Source: UBA2336 sp964419145
Lineage (GTDB): Bacteria > Bacteroidota > Bacteroidia > Cytophagales > Cyclobacteriaceae
Assembly (NCBI GenBank): GCA_964419145.1
Contig: CAYQOM010000001.1
Coordinates: 868,001-932,000, forward strand
Length of the DNA stretch: 64,000 nt
Direction: 5' to 3'
How positions within the stretch are numbered: the first letter of the stretch is position 1; each line of letters begins with the position of its first letter. The notes under the pieces were generated by a model. It saw nothing but the letters and a program-made list of their open reading frames with translations, was not told the DNA's origin and searched no databases. The position numbers were made by a program, and so were the translations under genes. Below are positions 43,061-49,398 of this stretch, one piece after another.

Positions 43061-43531
43061 TTATATTCCCAGGTCTTTCTTTTTCTTTTTAATTAATTCA
43101 CCCATTTCACTAGTGTCTGTTGTGAAACCACTTACGCTAATGAATTCTGGTTCAGTATTAAACCAAACTACTTGGTTTCTGTCCTTTGTTTTTAGTTTGT
43201 AAAGAGGTGGCATAACAAATTTTATTTGGTGCACATGTTCAATGTCCTGCCAATTTACAACTCGTTCTTGTCCGCCATGTTTAATCTTTACGGTCTGATT
43301 TCCCAACTTAACAATTGCAAACTTTTTCTTTATTGCAATGAACACAAGAATCATTAACAACGAAAGGAGTCCAAAGATCAGTGTAGTATATGTATCGGTT
43401 TGTCCGGTTTCTCCATTTATTGTCACTAATTCTGGTGTAATGTATGAGGTAATTGGGACCACTAGCAGAATTAGTCCCACACCAAGTAGTCCGAATTTAA
43501 ATAAGTAATGATAGAACCTATTGCTTTCCAT
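43061..43531 (-). CDS. Small two-helix membrane protein of unknown function
   Basis: A 156-residue protein with two N-terminal transmembrane segments (FKFGLLGVGLILLVVPITSY and TLIFGLLSLLMILVFIAI), then a soluble beta-like domain of about 80 residues ending in a lysine-rich tail (KKKKKDLGI). The hydrophobic/soluble layout resembles bacterial PH-domain-like membrane proteins, where the soluble part is exposed to the cytoplasm. The lysine tail is unusual. I do not recognise the family. Confidence 0.62.
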   Translation of the reverse strand: MESNRFYHYLFKFGLLGVGLILLVVPITSYITPELVTINGETGQTDTYTTLIFGLLSLLMILVFIAIKKKFAIVKLGNQTVKIKHGGQERVVNWQDIEHVHQIKFVMPPLYKLKTKDRNQVVWFNTEPEFISVSGFTTDTSEMGELIKKKKKDLGI

Positions 43532-43600
43532 TCATTCTCTTGATTTATAGTCTGCAGTTGTGAATAAATGACTGTGAAATTTTTATATAAACTCAACCCT

Positions 43601-43984
43601 CTATTTCTTCCTCATCGCCTTAAACGGAAACACCATGCCCATGGCTGAGAGGCCGCCTTCCATCTGCTCTTCATTCATCGCGGCCTGAAACTGAACGGGT
43701 GTGCCGGAATAGTTGAGTTCACCTGTAGCTTTCCTGGCGGTTTCATCCCAATTGAAGGAATCAAACGGTAAGTCATTGCCGTTGGCATTTAGCGATGCGC
43801 TATAGCCTTCACCGTTTTTCGTTACCGTCATGATGCCGGAAAAATTTCCTTCGGGCGTATCGGTAATGGAGTATTCCCATTGCCCTTCGGGTGTAGGAGC
43901 TTTTTTGGCTGATAATGTTTTTTGTGTGGTGGAACAGGCAACCAATGCACCAGCCACCAGCATAAACAGTAAAATCTTTTTCAT
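43601..43984 (-). CDS. Small lipoprotein of unknown function
   Basis: A 127-residue lipoprotein (lipobox LVAGALVACS, Cys17). The mature part forms a small beta-rich domain (QWEYSITDTPEGNFSGIMTV) of about 85 residues, with many Gly/Asn/Thr turns. It resembles small lipoproteins seen often in Bacteroidota, but has no named domain I can recognise. It has a likely promoter at 44009-44041, so it is a stand-alone gene. Confidence 0.72.
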   Translation of the reverse strand: MKKILLFMLVAGALVACSTTQKTLSAKKAPTPEGQWEYSITDTPEGNFSGIMTVTKNGEGYSASLNANGNDLPFDSFNWDETARKATGELNYSGTPVQFQAAMNEEQMEGGLSAMGMVFPFKAMRKK

Positions 43985-44008
43985 GGAAATTATGTAGTTA
44001 GGGTTTCC

Positions 44009-44041
44009 CTAAGATACAGGATTGTGCTGCAAAAAGACAAA
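44009..44041 (-). promoter_or_regulatory. Promoter of the small lipoprotein gene
   Basis: On the minus strand TTTG (44038-44041) is followed after 21 bp by TATCTTAG (44009-44016), a near match to TAnnTTTG (one mismatch). The predicted start is about 20 nt before the ATG at 43984. Confidence 0.45.
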
Positions 44042-44079
44042 TCATAATTACTTTGATTCGTTTTGTAAAATAATTAGCG

Positions 44080-44214
44080 CGTCATTGCGAGCGGAAGGGT
44101 TGGTGTGTGTGACGGGGCGAAGCAATCCCAATCTTTACATGTACGGTTCACTATATAGTGTGGGATTGCTTCGTCATCCTGCGCGCATACAGCCCTTCAT
44201 TCCTCGCAATGACG
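44080..44214. repeat. CGTCATTGCGAG palindromic element
   Basis: CGTCATTGCGAG (44080-44091) is complemented perfectly by CTCGCAATGACG (44203-44214). Inside, CGAAGCAATCCCA (44118-44130) pairs perfectly with TGGGATTGCTTCG (44161-44173), and between them is a perfect 12-bp palindrome CACTATATAGTG (44149-44160). The whole is a nested hairpin of 135 bp in the non-coding gap 43985-44217. Similar CGTCATTGCGAG-type repeats occur in many bacterial genomes (from memory). Confidence 0.85.
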
Positions 44215-44217
44215 GCA

Positions 44218-45507
44218 CTACTCAAACAAATCCTTCTGCGTTTCTTCCTTGGGCTTTTCGGTGTACAACGGAAGTTTGTTCAGGTTTTTGGTCAGCAGAG
44301 ACTCATCCATCTCAATGCCTTTTTGTTCGGCATCGGTTTTACGCTCGCGGATTTCAATTTCAAGTTCCTTGTTGCTGATCTGTCGTGCCCTGCGTTCAAT
44401 AGGTGGATTGAGTTTTTCAGCTTTCTCAAATTCAATCACCTTGTCGAGGAAGTCTTTAGGCAAGTCGGCTTCACTGCGGTACACCAGTTCAAAAAACTGC
44501 TTGGCAAAAAATCCATCAATCTGAATTCTCCTTTTCGACAGGTGCACAAACTTGCCGATCACCCGGCAAATATTTTCGCGTTCTTCCGGGCTCAACTGCT
44601 CAGCAAATTCGTACTCTTCAATTTTTCGCAAGGAAAGAATGATCGGCTCCAGTGCATCGATGGAAATAACATAAACGGTGTAATCACTGAGTTTATATTC
44701 AAACTGTTCAACTACATCCAGCGTATTGGTGGGCACCACCAGAAAAACTTCTCTTCGTACGTTCTCTTCCTTTACATACTTGCTCACACTTTCGGCCTGA
44801 TTGCGTAAGTATAACGGAAAGTTAGATAAGTCATCGCTACCCGGACTTTTCGCATCAAACACAATAAACTCATCGTTGATCTTTAGGGTATTGTCAGGTT
44901 TGCCTTTAAAGGGTACAGTCTCCAGGTATTCAACCCCGTGTCGGTTGCAAATAATTTTTATCCGGTTTTTAACATCGGCCTCGTGTTTGGACCATGTCTC
45001 TTTTAGCCTGCGTAGTTTTTCGTACGCTGCCTGCTTTTCTTTTTCTTCTTTGTCGTGACGCTCTTTCAGAATATCCTCACGCAGTTTCACCAGTTGATTG
45101 ATAGCCTTCTCGTGTTCCGTTCTGCGTTGTTCGTCTTTGGTTTTCAGTTGCAGAATTTCTTCGCGCAGTCGGTTACATTCGCGGTCTAACAGGTCAGCTT
45201 TATTTTTAAACGACTCCTTTTCGTTGGCCAGTTCCGTGCCTCGCTTCAGGTAATTATCGTTTTTTTCTTTCAGTACACTGTTTTCTTTTTGAAAAGTGAT
45301 TTTGTCATCGGATAACCGCTCAATCGAACTTTCAAGTTTCCGGTTTTCGGCCTGCAGTGCCCCCATTCCCGACACCAACCGTTGTAGTTCAGCACTTGTT
45401 TCAACCAGCAACGTCCTGATTCTGCCCCAGTGAAACAACCTGTCCCACAGCGTGAACGTCTTCAGCTCGTTAAAAAGTCGCTTAATGTTATCAATGCCAT
45501 TCTCCAT
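44218..45507 (-). CDS. Coiled-coil protein with RmuC-like nuclease-fold domain
   Basis: A 429-residue protein. Residues about 35-195 are a long charged coiled coil (heptads rich in Leu, Glu and Lys). Residues about 200-330 resemble the RmuC domain of DNA-recombination-related proteins: NDEFIVFDAKSP (Asp218-Ala-Lys220, a PD-(D/E)XK-type D-x-K), REVFLVVPTNTLDVVEQF, and IDALEPIILSLRKIEEYEF. The C-terminal part (about 330-429) is basic and helical. In RmuC the D-x-K fold is thought to limit DNA inversions at short repeats. Here no membrane helix precedes the coil, unlike most RmuC proteins. It sits beside palindromic repeats on both sides (44080-44214 and 45674-45740), an arrangement that is suggestive but may be chance. 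Confidence 0.7.
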   Translation of the reverse strand: MENGIDNIKRLFNELKTFTLWDRLFHWGRIRTLLVETSAELQRLVSGMGALQAENRKLESSIERLSDDKITFQKENSVLKEKNDNYLKRGTELANEKESFKNKADLLDRECNRLREEILQLKTKDEQRRTEHEKAINQLVKLREDILKERHDKEEKEKQAAYEKLRRLKETWSKHEADVKNRIKIICNRHGVEYLETVPFKGKPDNTLKINDEFIVFDAKSPGSDDLSNFPLYLRNQAESVSKYVKEENVRREVFLVVPTNTLDVVEQFEYKLSDYTVYVISIDALEPIILSLRKIEEYEFAEQLSPEERENICRVIGKFVHLSKRRIQIDGFFAKQFFELVYRSEADLPKDFLDKVIEFEKAEKLNPPIERRARQISNKELEIEIRERKTDAEQKGIEMDESLLTKNLNKLPLYTEKPKEETQKDLFE

Positions 45508-45673
45508 AGCGGTAAAGTTAATTCAATTCTGTTGATGCTGTGGCCAATATCCGAAAGGATAACTGACAACACGTGTCAGCGCCATCCACAGGCAAAGAAC
45601 GCATTGGCTTTCAGCCCCTTATTTGGTATCTTGCACCCGATTTATACAAAGGAGTCACCTTGAAAGTAGAGAC

Positions 45674-45740
45674 TGTAAGGTTGAGCTTGTTGAAACCTGA
45701 CATTCTGTGAAATAATAGCCTTCGACAAGCTCAGGCTGAC
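45674..45740. repeat. Imperfect palindrome of the TTGAGCTTGTTGAAAC type
   Basis: The left arm GTAAGGTTGAGCTTGTTGAA pairs imperfectly with the complement of TTCGACAAGCTCAGGCTGAC on the right, spanning about 67 bp. It lies in the 276 bp gap before the aminotransferase gene (45508-45783). This AGCTTGTCGAA-type motif is a widespread bacterial repeat (from memory). The rest of the gap holds a CTGACA/TGTCAG inverted repeat near 45561-45577 and no gene. Confidence 0.65.
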
Positions 45741-45783
45741 ATTGAAGCTTTACTTTGAGGTGGCATAAAAACTCTAAATTTTT

Positions 45784-47022
45784 ATGGTAGAAGCGATTTC
45801 AAACAGCCGGGAAGCTATTTTGTTGGAAGATCAGTACGGAGCCCACAACTATCATCCGCTGCCGGTGGTATTGAGCAAAGGTGAGGGTGTGTTTTTGTGG
45901 GATGTGGAAGGCAAGCGCTACTACGATTTTTTGTCGGCTTACAGTGCCGTAAACCAGGGGCATTGCCATCCGCGCATCATCAACGCGCTCATTGAACAGG
46001 CTAGGGAACTTACCTTAACCTCGCGTGCTTTTTACAACGACAAACTCGGACTGGCCGAGAAATATGTATGCGAAACATTCGGCTACCAGAAGGCCTTGTT
46101 TATGAACAGCGGTGCCGAAGCCAACGAAACAGCCATTAAGTTGGCGCGCAAGTGGGGCTACACATACAAGGGTATTCCTGAAAACGAAGCCGTGATTGTA
46201 GCAGTGAAGAAAAATTTTCACGGACGAACCACCACTATTATTTCGGCCTCTACTGATTCTTCGGCCCGTAAGGGTTTTGGTCCGTTTATGCCAGGCTTTG
46301 AAATTGTTGATTACGATAACGTACCTGCACTTGAAAAGGCATTGGCCAACCCCAACGTCTGCGGTTTGTGGATTGAACCGATACAGGGTGAAGCGGGTGT
46401 ATATGTGCCGGCAGAAGGCTATTTGAAAGCAGCCGAGAAATTGTGCAAGCAGCACAACGTGTTGCTGATGATGGATGAAATTCAAACCGGCATTGCGCGC
46501 ACCGGAAAAATGCTGGCCAGCGATCATGAAGAGGTTCGCCCTGACTTGCTGATTTTAGGCAAAGCGTTAAGCGGGGGTGTACTTCCGGTTTCGGTGGTAT
46601 TGGCCGATGATGAAATTATGCTGGTGATCAAACCGGGAGAACATGGTTCTACGTTTGGTGGAAATCCATTGGCTGCCGTAGTGTGCATGGAAGCCCTGCA
46701 AGTAGTGAAAGATGAAAAACTGGCCGAGCGTGCCGATCAACTCGGGAAAATTTTCCGCGACCGCATGAGTGCGCTGATAAAAAAGTCGGATATGGTTACA
46801 CTGGTGCGTGGCAAGGGTTTGCTCAACGCGATTGTGATCAACGACACTCAGCAAAGCGAAACCGCCTGGAACATTTGTGTTGAATTTTCAAAGCACGGTT
46901 TGCTGGCTAAGCCAACGCATGGAAACATTATCCGGTTGGCGCCACCGTTGGTGATTACGGAAGAGCAACTTCATGCGTGTTGTGATATTATCGAAAACGT
47001 AATTCTGAATTTCAAGAAGTAA
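45784..47022 (+). CDS. rocD: Ornithine--oxo-acid aminotransferase
   Basis: A 412-residue PLP-dependent class III aminotransferase that converts ornithine and 2-oxoglutarate to glutamate semialdehyde and glutamate, linking arginine/ornithine to proline and glutamate. Motifs seen: the NSGAEANETAIKLARKWGY block, MMDEIQTGIARTGKMLA with the PLP-binding Asp, and GKALSGGVLPVS with the catalytic lysine. The LSAYSAVNQGHCHPRI opening is diagnostic for ornithine aminotransferase over other class III members. The 412-residue length is normal. It is convergent with the AlkA-type gene, overlapping it by 11 bp. Confidence 0.93.
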   Translation: MVEAISNSREAILLEDQYGAHNYHPLPVVLSKGEGVFLWDVEGKRYYDFLSAYSAVNQGHCHPRIINALIEQARELTLTSRAFYNDKLGLAEKYVCETFGYQKALFMNSGAEANETAIKLARKWGYTYKGIPENEAVIVAVKKNFHGRTTTIISASTDSSARKGFGPFMPGFEIVDYDNVPALEKALANPNVCGLWIEPIQGEAGVYVPAEGYLKAAEKLCKQHNVLLMMDEIQTGIARTGKMLASDHEEVRPDLLILGKALSGGVLPVSVVLADDEIMLVIKPGEHGSTFGGNPLAAVVCMEALQVVKDEKLAERADQLGKIFRDRMSALIKKSDMVTLVRGKGLLNAIVINDTQQSETAWNICVEFSKHGLLAKPTHGNIIRLAPPLVITEEQLHACCDIIENVILNFKK

Positions 47023-47902
47023 GCTCGAGACTCTTCCATAAATAAAGCGTAGCGTACGCCTCCCAACCCGCGTATTTCTTAAAGATTTTTTTAACCTGAT
47101 CAAGACTTGGTTTTTTGTCAAGACCAAGTTGATTTTTCAGCGCATTGTGCAAGCCGGCATCTTCTAATGGAAAAGCATCGGGGTAACGAAAGGTTTTCAT
47201 CAGGGCATAATTGGCCGTCCAGTTACCAATGCCTTTTATGGTCATTAATTTTTCCTTTGCTTCCGCGAGGGGTAAACCTGTAAGCTGATGTTTTGAATTG
47301 CTTCCTTCAACAAATGCCTGCGCAATGCCCACCGTGTATTTACTTTTTTGTCGCGAAAACTGGAGCGGGAGCAGGTCATCATCGGTGAGGCTAGCCACTT
47401 TTTCGGGTGAAGGAAAAAGATGGTACGTGTTTCCATTCCAGTGAAGGGCATCGCCAAACTTTTCAACAAACCGTTGCTTGAGGGTATAGGCAAAGCCAAG
47501 GTTAATCTGTTGCCCAAGTACAGCCCATACCAGCGATTCAAACAAATCCGGCTGGCCAACAATGCGGTAGCCTGAGTACTTTTTAATCAGGGGTTTCAAC
47601 AATTCGTCTTTTTTGGCGAGCTGGTAAAATGGTTTGAGGTCCGTTTCAAGGTCGAACCATTCGGTAACAAACTGCTTTGTTTTTTCTCGTTGTGCCACAT
47701 CGGGTTTCGTGTTTATAAAATCGATAACCAGTTCATCCGCTTCTTCACGCACACTGAACAGAATAATTTCAGTTTCAATCCGGATTGCTTTATAGACTGT
47801 GTTTCCATCAAGGGTGTGCAGCAATTCTGTTGGTGAACGTTTCAAGAAATGCAGGCAATGTTGGTAGTTGAATTCTTCCGGAAGGGCGAGCGTAAGCTTC
47901 AT
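47012..47902 (-). CDS. DNA-3-methyladenine glycosylase, AlkA type
   Basis: A 296-residue base-excision-repair enzyme of the HhH-GPD superfamily that removes alkylated bases. An N-terminal domain (about residues 1-105) precedes the helical core with LVWAVLGQQINLGFAYTL, the helix-hairpin-helix LMTIKGIGNWTANYALMKTF, and the catalytic aspartate Asp248 in FPLEDAGL. An ATG at 47902 begins the conserved N-terminal domain. The longer in-frame opening to 48070 runs over the divergent promoter and gene. It is divergent from a PF09859-type oxygenase and a mini-Ada gene, forming a DNA-alkylation-repair island. Confidence 0.92.
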   Translation of the reverse strand: MKLTLALPEEFNYQHCLHFLKRSPTELLHTLDGNTVYKAIRIETEIILFSVREEADELVIDFINTKPDVAQREKTKQFVTEWFDLETDLKPFYQLAKKDELLKPLIKKYSGYRIVGQPDLFESLVWAVLGQQINLGFAYTLKQRFVEKFGDALHWNGNTYHLFPSPEKVASLTDDDLLPLQFSRQKSKYTVGIAQAFVEGSNSKHQLTGLPLAEAKEKLMTIKGIGNWTANYALMKTFRYPDAFPLEDAGLHNALKNQLGLDKKPSLDQVKKIFKKYAGWEAYATLYLWKSLELTS

Positions 47903-47966
47903 GTGTAAATGTAAAGCTATTGCGCGTGGTAAAACAAGGGACGCCAGCAAGTCCGCAAGTTTCAGG

Positions 47967-47997
47967 TTGAACCGGAAGAAGACCATGTTCACTTTTG
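47967..47997 (+). promoter_or_regulatory. Promoter of the oxygenase/mini-Ada operon
   Basis: TTG (47967-47969) is followed after 20 bp by CACTTTTG (47990-47997), one mismatch from TAnnTTTG. This gives a transcript start about 10 nt before the ATG at 48013 and excludes the in-frame TTG at 47995 as start. Confidence 0.55.
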
Positions 47998-48012
47998 TAT
48001 CAAGATTCTGAA

Positions 48013-48714
48013 ATGATGAAATCAATTGAGGCCATGAACTGGAATGAAATAACGGAGTCCTTAAACACAAAGGGATATGCTATCATCACTGAAGTGCTTT
48101 CAAAGGCCGAGTGCGAACACCTGCGCGGATTCTATGAAGATGAATTGCTTTTTCGAAGCGTTATTTCCATGGAACGGTACCGCTTTGGAAAGGGGGAATA
48201 CAAATATTTTAATTATCCGTTGCCGCCTTCCATTCAGGTTTTACGCGAGCATCTTTACCAACCGCTCTCAACATTGGCCAATGAGTGGATGCAAAAATTG
48301 GGCGTTGACATGCACTATCCCGAACAGCATCAGCAATTGCTCGAACGGTGTAAAACAAAAAATCAACACCGACCGACACCGCTTATTCTTCGCTATCAGC
48401 ATGGCGGGTACAATACCCTGCATCAGGATTTGTATGGTGAAGTTTATTTCCCCTTTCAGGTGGTTTTTGTGTTAACGCAGCACGGTGTTGATCACGAAGG
48501 CGGTGATTTTGTGCTCACCGAGCAGCTTCCTCGCGCGCAATCGAAAGCAGAAGTCATCCGGCCCAACCAGGGCGATGCCGTTATCTTTACCACCAACTTC
48601 CGCCCGGTAGCCGGTAAAAACGGGTTTTACAAAACACGGGTGAAGCATGGCGTAAGCGAGGTAAAACACGGACAACGATTCGCCTTGGGATTGATTTTTC
48701 ACGATGCAGCCTGA
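48013..48714 (+). CDS. Fe(II)/2-oxoglutarate oxygenase of PF09859 (DNA-damage) type
   Basis: A 233-residue oxygenase of the PF09859 family (COG3826), described as an oxidative demethylase-like enzyme for alkylated DNA. It shows the family string: MERYRFGKGEYKYFNYPLPP, TPLILRYQHGGYNTLHQDLY, and KTRVKHGVSEVKHGQRFALG. The iron ligands are His137 and Asp139 of HQD and His212 of KHG, with an arginine a short way on for 2-oxoglutarate. It is distinct from AlkB in primary sequence, though the chemistry may be similar. The stop shares bases with the next gene's ATG (TGATG), so translation is coupled. It is divergent from the AlkA-type glycosylase. Confidence 0.9.
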   Translation: MMKSIEAMNWNEITESLNTKGYAIITEVLSKAECEHLRGFYEDELLFRSVISMERYRFGKGEYKYFNYPLPPSIQVLREHLYQPLSTLANEWMQKLGVDMHYPEQHQQLLERCKTKNQHRPTPLILRYQHGGYNTLHQDLYGEVYFPFQVVFVLTQHGVDHEGGDFVLTEQLPRAQSKAEVIRPNQGDAVIFTTNFRPVAGKNGFYKTRVKHGVSEVKHGQRFALGLIFHDAA

Positions 48715-48944
48715 TGTGGTATCATAAACACTTAAGTAAAGATGAGCTGAGGCATTTGTTACGCGAAGGTGAGATTACGCTGGCCGGGAATCTTCGTTTA
48801 AAAATTTATGGAACCTTGCGATGCTATTCAGGCAAGCGCATGAAGCGCGAGAATCGTATTTTCTTTACGGGCGAAGTTGAAGCTGTCAATCTGGGTTTCA
48901 GAGCCTGTATGCATTGTATGTGCAATAGATCCCCTATCCGTTAA
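48714..48944 (+). CDS. Mini-Ada: stand-alone Ada-type zinc-binding domain protein
   Basis: A 76-residue protein that resembles the N-terminal zinc-binding domain of Ada, the methyl-phosphotriester acceptor/alkylation sensor. The core LKIYGTLRCYSGKRMKRENR is followed by GFRACMHCM. Cysteines sit at 37, 65, 68 and 70. The second Cys of the Ada pattern (Cys-x3-Cys) is a Lys here, so zinc binding or methyl acceptance would need Cys70 or be altered. It lacks the AraC DNA-binding and methyltransferase parts of Ada. The ATG overlaps the oxygenase stop (TGATG), so the two are expressed together. Confidence 0.82.
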   Translation: MWYHKHLSKDELRHLLREGEITLAGNLRLKIYGTLRCYSGKRMKRENRIFFTGEVEAVNLGFRACMHCMCNRSPIR

Positions 48945-49011
48945 TTATTATTCACTAACTTTATCGGGTATCGATTTTTTAAGACTTGAATTATGGCGTT
49001 TTGTGAATTAT

Positions 49012-49398
49012 ATGATCCATCCACTCATTACCATTTTATTTGCGCATTGGGTAGCCGACTTTCTGTTTCAAACCGAAACGATGGCGCTAAATAAGAGCAA
49101 AAGCATAAAGTGGCTCACTGTTCATGTGCTTACATACTCAATTGTGTTACTCGGCTTTTCATTGCTGTTATTGGATTGGCAAACGGCTTTACTTTTTGCC
49201 GGAATAAATGGCGCGCTGCATTGGGTTACTGATTTTTTTACCAGCAAACTCACAAAAGCTTACCACAATAACCGGAGAGTTTTCTTCCTCATCATCGGAC
49301 TGGATCAGTTTATCCATTCCGCCACCTTGATTATGGCGTGGGAATATTTCAGCCTTCAGGCTACTCTTTCCGTAACGAATTTACCGGATTGGCCATAG
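49012..49398 (+). CDS. DUF3307 integral membrane protein
   Basis: A 128-residue protein with about four membrane segments and the DUF3307 opening MIHPLITILFAHWVADFLFQ with TETMALNKSK following. The function of the family is unknown. The ATG at 49012 is chosen since the family begins there. The upstream in-frame stretch to 48877 overlaps the mini-Ada gene in another frame and is not conserved in character. The last 38 bp overlap the convergent permease gene, an unusually long overlap. Confidence 0.82.
   Translation: MIHPLITILFAHWVADFLFQTETMALNKSKSIKWLTVHVLTYSIVLLGFSLLLLDWQTALLFAGINGALHWVTDFFTSKLTKAYHNNRRVFFLIIGLDQFIHSATLIMAWEYFSLQATLSVTNLPDWP

Noticed and set aside
43985..44217. Open frames (for example about 44022-44378 and 44158-44808 on the plus strand) running through the palindrome
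   Set aside because: The palindrome explains the composition, and the frames run into the opposite strand of the RmuC-like gene. No family features.
48877..49011. Upstream extension of the DUF3307 gene
   Set aside because: The family begins at the Met at 49012 and the extension overlaps the mini-Ada coding region in another frame.
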